Below are positions 1-7,104 of a DNA stretch of 7,872 nt, in pieces; within the stretch, counting starts at the first letter, position 1; each line of letters begins with the position of its first letter. Below the pieces are notes generated by a model, which saw only the letters and a program-made list of their open reading frames with translations, had not been told where the DNA came from and ran no database searches. This DNA is from an uncultured Verrucomicrobiales bacterium (GTDB lineage: Bacteria > Verrucomicrobiota > Verrucomicrobiia > Verrucomicrobiales > DEV007): assembly GCA_937893785.1 (NCBI GenBank), contig CALCSP010000246.1, positions 1-7,872 of the forward strand, read 5' to 3'. Made by a program: the position numbers and the translations under genes.

Positions 1-36
1 TGTAAAGGAGTCGTAGTTATCAATGACAAGCAACAT
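1..36 (-). CDS. trpG: Anthranilate / aminodeoxychorismate synthase glutamine amidotransferase subunit (5' end only)
   Basis: Only the first 12 codons are in the window; the gene continues past the left edge. Read on the minus strand from the ATG at 36, they give MLLVIDNYDSFT. This is the characteristic start of TrpG/PabA-type class I glutamine amidotransferases, where the I-D-N-Y-D-S-F-T run is nearly invariant. These cytoplasmic proteins release ammonia from glutamine and pass it to a chorismate-binding partner (TrpE or PabB) for tryptophan or folate synthesis. The catalytic Cys-His-Glu triad lies outside the window. TrpG and PabA cannot be told apart from the N-terminus, and many bacteria use one protein for both roles, so the symbol is provisional. 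No Shine-Dalgarno sequence precedes the ATG. The gene is divergent from gene 1. A short open plus-strand frame across the same bases is less convincing. Confidence 0.85.
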   Translation of the reverse strand, partial: MLLVIDNYDSFT

Positions 37-209
37 GGGCAGGTAATCGGATGACCAAATAACAGTGAATTGTCAATGCGGTATGCGATTTTTGCAGCTG
101 TAATCGGGTTTAGACCTCAAATTTGTGACATAAACAGCATAATCTGACTTTATAAACAGGCATAAACCGTGCTAAATCTAACTGCACATTCAACCTGATA
201 TTTCTGACC
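37..209. promoter_or_regulatory. Divergent intergenic region between trpG/pabA and gene 1
   Basis: These 173 AT-rich bases separate two divergent start codons, so they should hold promoters for both directions. No convincing -35/-10 pair is visible. A perfect TTGACA lies on the minus strand (complement of 71-76), but no good -10 box sits 16-19 bases downstream. On the plus strand, TATAAA (151-156) and CATAAT (138-143) could act as -10 boxes, but neither has a good -35. An imperfect direct repeat is annotated separately. Neither gene has a Shine-Dalgarno sequence. The regulatory role is inferred from the gene arrangement only. Confidence 0.4.
130..166. repeat. Imperfect direct repeat, 22-bp period, in divergent promoter region
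   Basis: ATAAACAGCATAA at 130-142 recurs as ATAAACAGGCATAA at 152-165, with one inserted G. The copies start 22 bp apart, about two helical turns, so both would face the same side of the DNA. The position between divergent start codons would suit a binding site for a dimeric regulator, but the AT-rich sequence makes chance likely. A looser ATAAACA...ATAAA match lies at 1847-1861, just before gene 2. Confidence 0.4.
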
Positions 210-1658
210 ATGGCCCGACCTGTTGGCGAGGAACTCGCCAGAAACCCTACCGCAATTAGCCGTCCGAAAGGCGGGTGGTTTGCAAAAATATGGACCCAAC
301 GAGCAGGATCAGTTGGAGGGAACCCTATAGCTTCGGAGAAGATTGACCTGCACCGTGCTAATCCTTTTACTATCTGGATTGTCGATTCGAAGCCAACACG
401 TGAGGTGTTTGCTATGGATGCTGGTCAGCCTTCAGTGCGATCAATGGCATTCACGATCTGGGCAAAAGCAGGGCTCGATCATTCTGCGCATTCCTTAATG
501 CAAACCGAGGCTCAGGACAGTGGAGTGGAGCATGTCATTGAACCTCTTCCCGAGGGAGTTTTTGAAGATAGGAATGCTGAAGTGCTCGATGGTGGTGATG
601 ATTCTGAGGTGGACGGTTCCGTAGCGTTACCGGCTCATTGCTTTACTATATGGACAACGCCAGATGGACTAGATTCAATGCCAGTTCAGGTGAAGAATGA
701 TGTTGGCATTTCATTCTTGGAGGTTCAGTGCAACAGAGCATTTACGGTATGGACAGATGCCCGGTTCGAACCCGAGTTAATGGTCGAAACAAGGTCGGGC
801 GATTCTGAAGGCAATTTAATTGATGAAGGTTCGGGAGAGGATTTACCTGCTGCAGTCTTTTCTCAATCATCTTCTAGGGGGAGAGTTCGGAGCCTGTTGG
901 TTTTGGCTGCACTGTTTCTTTTTCTGATCGGAGCCATGTTTGTGATTTCTGATAAAAATAAGAAAGTCAGTAACTTGATTGGGGAGGCAAAGGTTCAGGG
1001 GGAGAAGATCAATGACCTCAAGTATGACAAAAAAGAGTTAAAGGCTTTGCTTCTTGAAGAGCATCAAAGATCCGCTGCGCTTGCCAAGGATATCGGAGGG
1101 CTTAAGTCGGAATTTAGCGCTGCCCAAGAGCAGTCAGCTAAGGTGTCTGCCGATCTTCAGGCGCGGGGTGATCAACTTTCTGCGAGTCTGGATCAGGCTC
1201 GTGCCATGCTGGATAATTCCAAGAAGGAATTCATAAAAGAGAAGGCAGTAAGGGAGCAGCTTGAGAGTAATCAGAAGATGTTACTAACGCAGCTCAAGGA
1301 CGAGAAAATGAAGCTGGCGAGCATGTCAAAAGATCTTATCGAAACGCAGCAAGCTCTTAATGAACTGGAGAAAATGGAGAGCTTGCTGGAAAAGAAATTA
1401 GCAACTGTCTCCAAGTCTCTTCAGGAGGCGCAAGAAAAGATGGGCTCGGAGCGCTTGCGTTCCGAGCAATCAGAAAAGAAAAATGCCGAGTTAGCCGCTG
1501 AAGTCATGCGGCTCAAGGCTGAGATTGAGAAGATGCGCAAATCCAGTCAGCCTGACCAATCTGCGCCATCAGATAAATTAGAATCCCCAAATCCCCCCAA
1601 AGAGCCAAAGAAAGAAAAATTGGAGGAGAAGCCCGACCAGGGGCCTCTTAACGTTTAG
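210..1658 (+). CDS. Unrecognised membrane-anchored coiled-coil protein with repeated F-x-[IV]-W motifs
   Basis: I do not recognise this 482-residue protein. Residues 1-227 are low-complexity and become acidic after about residue 95. They carry five tryptophan motifs: FAKIW (24-28), FTIW (53-56, 81-84, 145-148) and FTVW (178-181). All six tryptophans of the protein are in or beside these motifs (W23, 28, 56, 84, 148, 181). One hydrophobic helix spans about 228-247, preceded by R-G-R-V-R, which suggests a cytoplasmic N-terminus. Residues about 250-445 are a charged heptad-like coiled coil, presumably periplasmic, and 446-482 form a Lys/Glu/Pro-rich tail. There is no signal peptide and no enzymatic motif. 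ATG 210 is the only ATG in the frame after the stop at 153-155 that keeps all five motifs; no Shine-Dalgarno sequence precedes it. The motifs may be docking sites for a cytoplasmic partner, with the coiled coil as an envelope spacer or oligomerisation rod. That is inference. Nothing ties it to the downstream catabolic cluster. Confidence 0.85.
   Translation: MARPVGEELARNPTAISRPKGGWFAKIWTQRAGSVGGNPIASEKIDLHRANPFTIWIVDSKPTREVFAMDAGQPSVRSMAFTIWAKAGLDHSAHSLMQTEAQDSGVEHVIEPLPEGVFEDRNAEVLDGGDDSEVDGSVALPAHCFTIWTTPDGLDSMPVQVKNDVGISFLEVQCNRAFTVWTDARFEPELMVETRSGDSEGNLIDEGSGEDLPAAVFSQSSSRGRVRSLLVLAALFLFLIGAMFVISDKNKKVSNLIGEAKVQGEKINDLKYDKKELKALLLEEHQRSAALAKDIGGLKSEFSAAQEQSAKVSADLQARGDQLSASLDQARAMLDNSKKEFIKEKAVREQLESNQKMLLTQLKDEKMKLASMSKDLIETQQALNELEKMESLLEKKLATVSKSLQEAQEKMGSERLRSEQSEKKNAELAAEVMRLKAEIEKMRKSSQPDQSAPSDKLESPNPPKEPKKEKLEEKPDQGPLNV
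279..752 (+). repeat. Five-copy F-x-[IV]-W peptide motif array in gene 1
   Basis: The motifs are encoded at 279-293 (FAKIW, degenerate), 366-377 (FTIW), 450-461 (FTIW), 642-653 (FTIW) and 741-752 (FTVW). Starts are 29, 28, 64 and 33 residues apart. The four good copies use different codons (ttt act atc, ttc acg atc, ttt act ata, ttt acg gta, each followed by tgg), and the linkers share no visible similarity. The conservation is therefore at protein level and not a recent DNA duplication. This is the pattern expected of a multivalent short linear motif in a disordered region. Confidence 0.75.
1444..1467 (+). other. Strong RNA hairpin with CUUG tetraloop inside gene 1
   Basis: Arms 1444-1453 and 1458-1467 pair over 10 bp, with one G-U wobble, around the loop CTTG (1454-1457). 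The loop is closed by a G-C pair, the context in which CUUG is a known stable tetraloop. The DNA encodes the palindromic peptide S-E-R-L-R-S-E in the coiled coil, so it may simply reflect coding constraint. No U-run follows on the plus strand, so it is not an intrinsic terminator for gene 1. Confidence 0.45.
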
Positions 1659-1666
1659 GGGCACTG

Positions 1667-1716
1667 TCGGTGATTGTGAACGGCAACACCGATGTTGAGT
1701 GGGTTGTGATTTTTTT
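1667..1716 (+). terminator. Weak candidate intrinsic terminator after gene 1
   Basis: TCGGTG (1667-1672) can pair with CACCGA (1687-1692) around a 14-base loop. A mutually exclusive 5-bp hairpin CAACA/TGTTG (1684-1697) overlaps it. A run of seven T (1710-1716) follows, but 12-17 bases separate it from either stem. A functional intrinsic terminator normally has the T-run directly after the stem, so this is only a candidate. Its position 8 bases after the gene 1 stop codon is its main support. Confidence 0.2.
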
Positions 1717-1862
1717 CTCTAGTGGTAGGTGAGAATCGAACAGGGTATGGCATATAAGAGGAGATATTATATTCTACCTGTTCCTTTGGAAAACACACCC
1801 AAACGCAACTTTACTCCTCGCCAATCGGGCGATAGTCTAGCAACCAATAAACATATATAAAT
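1717..1862 (+). promoter_or_regulatory. Probable promoter and leader region of the gene 2-4 cluster
   Basis: These are the remaining bases between gene 1 and the ATG of gene 2. They should hold a promoter, because gene 2 appears to begin a new transcription unit. Only weak boxes are visible: TATAAG (1753-1758), TATTAT (1765-1770), and TTGGAA (1786-1791) with TTTACT (1810-1815) at an 18-base spacing. The last 20 bases before the ATG are A/T-rich and have no Shine-Dalgarno sequence, suggesting an unstructured leader. No small gene or RNA gene is seen. Confidence 0.3.
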
Positions 1863-4800
1863 ATGACCCGTTATTTTTTTGCAGTATTCATTTCTCTCGC
1901 CGCGATCAGTGGTGCGCAAAGCCAAGATCTATTCAATGGTAAAGACCTCACCGGATGGGACGGCAATCCGGAGTTCTGGAGTGTTCAGGATGGTATCATT
2001 GTCGGTGAGACGACTGCGCAGAAGAAAACTGCCGGTAATACCTTTCTGATCTGGAAAGGTGGCGAGGTGGGTGACTTTGAGTTAACGCTCAAGGCTCGGG
2101 TGATTGGAAATAACAATTCCGGCATCCAATATCGGTCCAAAGTTCTTAATGCCAAGAAATGGTCTGTGGGCGGCTATCAGATGGATATGCATCCCTCACC
2201 AAAATACTTCGGTATGCTCTATGAAGAAAAGGGACGCGGTATTATTGCTCAGCGAGGACAAAAGGTTGTTATTGATAATAAAGGTAAGAAGGCGGTTGCC
2301 GGAAAAGTGGATGCTGCGGAGAAGTTGGACCTCGCTAAATGGAACGAGTTTACTGTGATCGCCAAAGGGAATACCCTCATTCACAAGGTGAATGGTAAGG
2401 TGACTTCCGAGGTTGTTGACAATCAGGAAGCCAAGCGTTCGATGAAAGGTGTGATTGCTCTGCAACTACACGCAGGTGGTCCGATGAGATTGGAGGCCAA
2501 AGATATTGTCTTGAAAAAGTCGGATACAGCGGCCTTGGAAAGTAAGTCATTTTCTACAGTGCCTACCTCTACATTCGTGGGCAAAGTGAAGGTGGACAGC
2601 GGCAATGCTCGCGTGCACCCGCAGGGTTTTACCGTTGAGAAAATTTATGATGTTCCAAAGGGGCAACAGGGCTCATGGGTGTCCATGGCCGTTGATGATA
2701 AGGGGCGCCTTTACTGCAGTGATCAGGGGAAGGCCGGAATCTGGCGAATTACCTTGGGTGCTTCTCTCAAAGTCGAGAAAGTTCCAGCCTCCATTAGCGG
2801 TGGGCAAGGGTTACTCTGGGCTTTCGGTCGCCTTTATGTTTGCGTCAATGGCGGAGGTGTAGGGGGGCACGGTAGTGGACTTTATTACCTGACTGATAGT
2901 GACGGTGACGATCAACTGGACAAGGTTACGCCCGTGCGCGGGTTGCAGGGTGGCGGTGAGCACGGCCCCCATGCGGTAGTTCTTACCCCCGACGGAAAAT
3001 CCCTTATGGTTGTTGGTGGTAACCATACGAAGCCTCCCACCCCGGAAACCTACTCGGTTCCCAAGAACTACGCGGAAGATTTATTGTTGCCTCGCATGGT
3101 GGATGCCCGTGGTCATGCTCGTGGTATTCGTGCTCCCGGTGGTTGGATTGCGAAGACAGACCCTGACGGCAAGAGCTGGAACTTCTATTCATCCGGGTTT
3201 CGTAATCAATACGATGTCGCCTTCAATGCGGATGGCGAAATGTTTACTTACGATTCTGATATGGAATGGGACAGTGGAACGCCTTGGTATCGACCCACTC
3301 GAGTCTATCATTGCACGAGTGGAAGCGAATTTGGTTGGCGCACAGGTACCGGAAAATGGCCGGCTTGGTATCCTGATTGCCTGCCTCCTGCCATTGATAT
3401 CGGGCCCGGTTGTCCGACTGGAGTAATGTCAGGGCAGGGTGCCAAGTTTCCTGCTGACTATCAAAATGCTATTTACGTTTTTGATTGGACCTACGGCACC
3501 ATCTACGCCATCCACATGGTTCCTACTGGATCAACCTATCAAGGTGTTAAGGAAGAATTCATTACTGGCGTGCCGCTCAATGTCACCGATGGAGTAATCG
3601 GCAAGGACGGTAACATGTATTTCGCAGTTGGCGGGCGCGGAACTCAGTCAGCTCTCTATCGTGTCAGCTACAAAGGGGAGTTATCTGCCAAGCGTCGTTT
3701 TGCCGACAATAAGCTCAATAGTTCCCTGCGTATGCAGCGCAGAGAGATGGAATCTTTTCATGGTAGGCAGGTTGCCGGATCGATTGATAAAATCTGGAAA
3801 AATCTTGGCCACGAAGATCGCTTTCTTCGTTACGCTGCCCGGATTGCTCTGGAGCATCAGCCGGTGAGTGACTGGGCTGCTCTAGCTCTTGGTGAGAAAA
3901 ATCTCCAGACTTCTTTAACTGCATTGTTGGCCCTTACTCGGCAAGGTGATCAGAGTCATCAGGCGGCTCTGCTTGAAGCGATTAGTCAGCACTCGCAAGC
4001 TGACATGAATGATGATCAAAAACTTGAAGCGTTGCGTATCTTGGCGCTTTGCTTTATCCGCATGGGTAAGCCTGATGAGGCTTCTGCCAGAGAGGTGATT
4101 TCTGCTATCAGTCCATTGTATCCGGCCAGGACTGATGCCCTTAATCGTGAACTTGTTGATATGCTTGTCTATCTTGGTTCTGCTGATGTGGTTGCTAAAA
4201 CTGTGCCCCTACTTAGTCAGGAAGCAGTTGGTCTGGAGGAAATTGAGTTCGATGACACGCTTCTCAAGCGTTCCGGTCGTTATGGAAACAGTTTCCTTAA
4301 CCAGAAAGCGAACAATCCACAACGCCAGCAAATCCACTACGCTTTCGCTCTGAAGAATGTTTCCAATGGTTGGACTCCGGCATTACGCAAGCAGTTCTTT
4401 AACTGGTTTGCCAAGGCTCGTAATTTTAAGGGAGGTGCCAGCTTTGGAGGATTCATTGAAAATTTCCGTAAGGAGTCGCTGAAACGGATCGAGGATGAGG
4501 GTTTCCGGTCCGAGATGGACACCCTTAGTAAACAAAAAGTGGCTTTGGTTCCTCCCGGATATGAGAGTGCCAGAAAGATTCAGGTTGGAGTGAAGCCTGG
4601 CATGAAATTTGATACTGATAGTATTGCGGCAAAGGCTGGTGAAAAAGTGGCCATTGTGCTGCTTAATAATGACCCGACCGGCTTAATGCATAACCTTGCG
4701 GTATGTGCTCCCGGTAGCAGGCAGAAAGTCATGGAGGCAACATTGGCTATTGGTGCAAAGGCTATCGAACAGAACTTTATTCCTGATATCCCAGAGGTGC

Positions 4801-4943
4801 TGGCCTCAACTCCGCAGGTTGCCCCCAACAGGAAATATGTCTTATACATGACGGTTCCCTCAGAACCTGGTGATTATCCTTATATCTGCACCTACCCCGG
4901 TCACTCACAATTGATGCACGGGATCCTCAAAGTTACGAAGTAA
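1863..4943 (+). CDS. Secreted DUF1080 / PVC dehydrogenase-propeller / azurin-like copper fusion protein
   Basis: A 1026-residue exported multidomain protein. Residues 1-20 form a Sec signal peptide ending near A-Q-S. Residues 22-218 are a DUF1080 domain (3-keto-disaccharide hydrolase family, LamG-like fold), shown by LFNGKDLTGW at 23-32, NSGIQYRS at 85-92 and the G-V-I-A-L-Q strand at 196-201. Residues about 250-605 match the sugar-dehydrogenase-like beta-propeller annotated as the Pirellula/Verrucomicrobium membrane-bound dehydrogenase domain: GEHGPH (365-370), GFRNQYDVAFNADGE (445-459), PWYRPTR (474-480) and GPGCPTG (514-520). Residues about 606-900 are helical. Residues about 905-1026 are an azurin/auracyanin-like cupredoxin with all four type-1 copper ligands: H943, C1009, H1014 and M1018. 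No CxxCH heme motif is present, although many relatives end in cytochrome c. Oxidation of a sugar with electrons leaving through copper is inferred. The ATG gives an intact signal peptide, but no Shine-Dalgarno sequence is seen. Gene 3 begins 13 bp after the stop. Confidence 0.93.
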   Translation: MTRYFFAVFISLAAISGAQSQDLFNGKDLTGWDGNPEFWSVQDGIIVGETTAQKKTAGNTFLIWKGGEVGDFELTLKARVIGNNNSGIQYRSKVLNAKKWSVGGYQMDMHPSPKYFGMLYEEKGRGIIAQRGQKVVIDNKGKKAVAGKVDAAEKLDLAKWNEFTVIAKGNTLIHKVNGKVTSEVVDNQEAKRSMKGVIALQLHAGGPMRLEAKDIVLKKSDTAALESKSFSTVPTSTFVGKVKVDSGNARVHPQGFTVEKIYDVPKGQQGSWVSMAVDDKGRLYCSDQGKAGIWRITLGASLKVEKVPASISGGQGLLWAFGRLYVCVNGGGVGGHGSGLYYLTDSDGDDQLDKVTPVRGLQGGGEHGPHAVVLTPDGKSLMVVGGNHTKPPTPETYSVPKNYAEDLLLPRMVDARGHARGIRAPGGWIAKTDPDGKSWNFYSSGFRNQYDVAFNADGEMFTYDSDMEWDSGTPWYRPTRVYHCTSGSEFGWRTGTGKWPAWYPDCLPPAIDIGPGCPTGVMSGQGAKFPADYQNAIYVFDWTYGTIYAIHMVPTGSTYQGVKEEFITGVPLNVTDGVIGKDGNMYFAVGGRGTQSALYRVSYKGELSAKRRFADNKLNSSLRMQRREMESFHGRQVAGSIDKIWKNLGHEDRFLRYAARIALEHQPVSDWAALALGEKNLQTSLTALLALTRQGDQSHQAALLEAISQHSQADMNDDQKLEALRILALCFIRMGKPDEASAREVISAISPLYPARTDALNRELVDMLVYLGSADVVAKTVPLLSQEAVGLEEIEFDDTLLKRSGRYGNSFLNQKANNPQRQQIHYAFALKNVSNGWTPALRKQFFNWFAKARNFKGGASFGGFIENFRKESLKRIEDEGFRSEMDTLSKQKVALVPPGYESARKIQVGVKPGMKFDTDSIAAKAGEKVAIVLLNNDPTGLMHNLAVCAPGSRQKVMEATLAIGAKAIEQNFIPDIPEVLASTPQVAPNRKYVLYMTVPSEPGDYPYICTYPGHSQLMHGILKVTK

Positions 4944-4956
4944 TGGGATAGAGCCG

Positions 4957-7104
4957 ATGCGCCTGGGGTCCATCACGCTATTAGCACTGGTCTTTTCCGC
5001 AGTGGTGGGCAGTGCGCAATCGCACTGGGCTTATCTTGCACCTCAAAGGCCTGCGCTTCCTGACGCAGACCACTCATCGTGGCAGCAAAACCCGATTGAT
5101 CGGTTTATTTTTCATGAGATGGCCGATATTGGACTGTCTCCTGAGAGGCAGGCACAACCGGCACGGTTGCTACGGCGTATTTATCTTGACCTCATAGGTC
5201 TTCCTCCATCTATAGCAGAGACCGATGCTTTCTTGGCGAACCCTTCCAAAGCGCACTATGTTGAAATTGTAGACCGCCTTCTTGCGATGCCTGGATTTGG
5301 TGAGAAGTGGGCTATTGGATGGCTGGATCTTGCCCGCTATGCCGATTCGGATGGCTACCAGAGGGATGGATTTCGCAATGTGTGGCCTTTCCGTGACTGG
5401 GTGATTACTGCCCTCAATGATGACATGCCTTATGACCGGTTTACTACGGAACAACTTGCAGGTGATCTCATGCCGAATGCGACCCAAAGTCAGCGGATAG
5501 CTACCGGGTTTCATCGTGGCCCTATATTGAATCTGGAGGCAGGAACAGACGCCGAGGAGGACCGTATTAAGCAGGTTGTTGACCGTGTGAACACGACGGG
5601 AACCGTTTGGCTGGGAGTATCCCTTGCTTGTGCTCAGTGCCATGACCACAAGTATGATCCGTTCTCTATCGAAGACTATTATTCACTGGCTGCATTTTTT
5701 AATAACACGCCCCAGGAGGGCAGGCGCATTGATCCCAATGGTGCGGGTATGAAATACAGCGGTCCAGATGTAGATGTGCCGCTTAACTCGGAGGAGAAGC
5801 AGCGTCGAGAGGAGTTGCGATACAAGCTTAACTTGGTTAAGCAGCAGTTCATTGCGAAGGTGGAGGAGCTTTGCCGGGAATTACCGGAAAAGAAACTGGT
5901 CGGATTGAAGAAGGATGCACCACAGGCACTGGCTCTGATTCATCAGCGAGAGCGGAATTTTCAGGAAGCGATGCGTATCAAAAAAGCCCTGTTTAAGAAA
6001 GGTGAGGGCGCAAAAGCTCTTGGGGACCTTGAGCAACAGGTTAATCGTCAAACAAAGAGTATTGAGAAGGGCGCTTTTCAGATTGGATTTACATCTAGGG
6101 TAATGAAAGAAATGGATAAGCCGCGAAGGAGCTTTGTGCTGAAGCGTGGCGATTTTCTTACGCCGGGTAGGGAGGTTCAACCATCAACCCCTTCTGCTTT
6201 GCATCCGTTCCCACAAGGGCAGCCAAAAAATCGACTTGGACTGGCAAGGTGGATTGTTTCACCGGAGAATCCGCTGACTGCGAGGGTGGCAGTCAACCGT
6301 ATCTGGGCTGAATTATTCGGGAGGGGGTTGGTGACTACTCTGGATGATTTTGGCCGTCAGGGTGAAAAGCCAAGTCATCCTCAACTGCTTGACTGGCTTG
6401 CAGTTGCTTTTCGTGATGATGATTCCTGGTCGATGAAGGCTACGATTCGGCGTATTGTCCTCTCTGCCGCCTATCGGCAGAGCGCAGTGAGTGGAATGGC
6501 AAAGCGTGTCAAGGATCCCGATAATGCCTACTACGCCCGAGGGCCAAGAAACCGGCTTGTTGCTGAATTGGTGCGTGATAATGCGCTGGCCATTTCAGGA
6601 TTACTTTCCGGCAAGATGTTTGGTCCGCCGGTCAGGCCGATCCAACCGGATAAGTTTTGGAGGGTAATAGGCGAGGTGGACAATACCTATTACCTTTCCG
6701 GTGGTGAGGATTTGCATCGTCGCGGCATCTATACTCTGTGGCGTCGTTCTGCTCACTACCCAAGCTTTGCCAACTTTGATGCTCCTAACAGGGGAGCCTG
6801 CACAGTAATGCGACAGTCGAGCAATACGCCATTGCAGGCACTCACCCTGATGAATGATCCGTCCTATGTCGAGATGGCGCGTGCCTTTGCTGCACGTATA
6901 CAACAAGAGACTGAGGACATGGACGCGACTATGAGTCTGGCGCATGCTTTTCGGATTGCGCTTTGTCGTCATCCTCTGCTCGATGAGGTTGAAATACTGC
7001 GTAGGATTTACTTCACTTCATTAGACACCGATGGTTCGGAGGTTGAGGCCTGGTTTGATGTTGCCACGACACTCCTGAATCTTCACGAAACCATTACTAA
7101 ATAA
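4957..7104 (+). CDS. Secreted DUF1549-DUF1553 (PSD1) protein lacking the N-terminal cytochrome-like domain
   Basis: A 715-residue protein with a Sec signal peptide (1-22, cleavage near S-A-Q-S). DUF1549 (PSCyt2) spans about 44-250, with NPIDRF (45-50), RRIYLDLIGLPPS (73-85), GFHR (184-187), the AGTDAEEDR segment (195-203) and CAQCHDHKYDPF (225-236). That CxxCH is a conserved family feature, and whether it binds heme is not established. Residues about 278-375 are charged and helical. DUF1553 (PSD1) spans about 425-705, with NRLGLARWIVSPENPLTARV (425-444), the FGRQGEKPSHPQLLDWLA segment (465-482) and NTPLQALTLMNDP (623-635). The C-terminus T-L-L-N-L-H-E looks like the normal family end, so the protein is complete. 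Many relatives begin with a PSCyt1 heme domain; here DUF1549 starts soon after the signal peptide. The biochemical function is unknown; these proteins are typical of PVC bacteria and usually precede a DUF1501 gene, as here. It lies 13 bp after gene 2, so co-transcription is likely. Confidence 0.95.
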   Translation: MRLGSITLLALVFSAVVGSAQSHWAYLAPQRPALPDADHSSWQQNPIDRFIFHEMADIGLSPERQAQPARLLRRIYLDLIGLPPSIAETDAFLANPSKAHYVEIVDRLLAMPGFGEKWAIGWLDLARYADSDGYQRDGFRNVWPFRDWVITALNDDMPYDRFTTEQLAGDLMPNATQSQRIATGFHRGPILNLEAGTDAEEDRIKQVVDRVNTTGTVWLGVSLACAQCHDHKYDPFSIEDYYSLAAFFNNTPQEGRRIDPNGAGMKYSGPDVDVPLNSEEKQRREELRYKLNLVKQQFIAKVEELCRELPEKKLVGLKKDAPQALALIHQRERNFQEAMRIKKALFKKGEGAKALGDLEQQVNRQTKSIEKGAFQIGFTSRVMKEMDKPRRSFVLKRGDFLTPGREVQPSTPSALHPFPQGQPKNRLGLARWIVSPENPLTARVAVNRIWAELFGRGLVTTLDDFGRQGEKPSHPQLLDWLAVAFRDDDSWSMKATIRRIVLSAAYRQSAVSGMAKRVKDPDNAYYARGPRNRLVAELVRDNALAISGLLSGKMFGPPVRPIQPDKFWRVIGEVDNTYYLSGGEDLHRRGIYTLWRRSAHYPSFANFDAPNRGACTVMRQSSNTPLQALTLMNDPSYVEMARAFAARIQQETEDMDATMSLAHAFRIALCRHPLLDEVEILRRIYFTSLDTDGSEVEAWFDVATTLLNLHETITK

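Noticed and set aside
1..54. Plus-strand open frame ending in TGA at 52-54, possible C-terminus of an upstream gene
   Set aside because: The 17 residues match nothing recognisable, while the minus strand of the same bases gives the highly specific start of TrpG/PabA.
71..76. Perfect TTGACA -35 box on the minus strand before trpG/pabA
   Set aside because: Bases 16-19 downstream give CATCCG and neighbouring sequences, not a -10 box, so it was not annotated as a promoter.
1720..1746. Minus-strand stretch resembling a tRNA T-loop and 3' end (GTTCGATTC), a possible att-site remnant
   Set aside because: The five bases on either side of the T-loop do not pair as a T-stem, no CCA end is present, and there is no integrase or second copy in the window.
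3010..3426. 138-codon plus-strand open frame in another phase
   Set aside because: It overlaps the most conserved part of the gene 2 propeller, and its translation has no domain features.
1863..4943. A possible heme c site in the gene 2 protein
   Set aside because: The cysteines were inspected and none forms CxxCH; the C-terminal Cys belongs to the copper site.
5170..5649. 159-codon minus-strand open frame
   Set aside because: It lies antisense within the conserved DUF1549 region of gene 3 and its translation looks like no protein family.
6601..6972. 123-codon minus-strand open frame
   Set aside because: It is antisense to the conserved DUF1553 region of gene 3, with no start signal or recognisable product.
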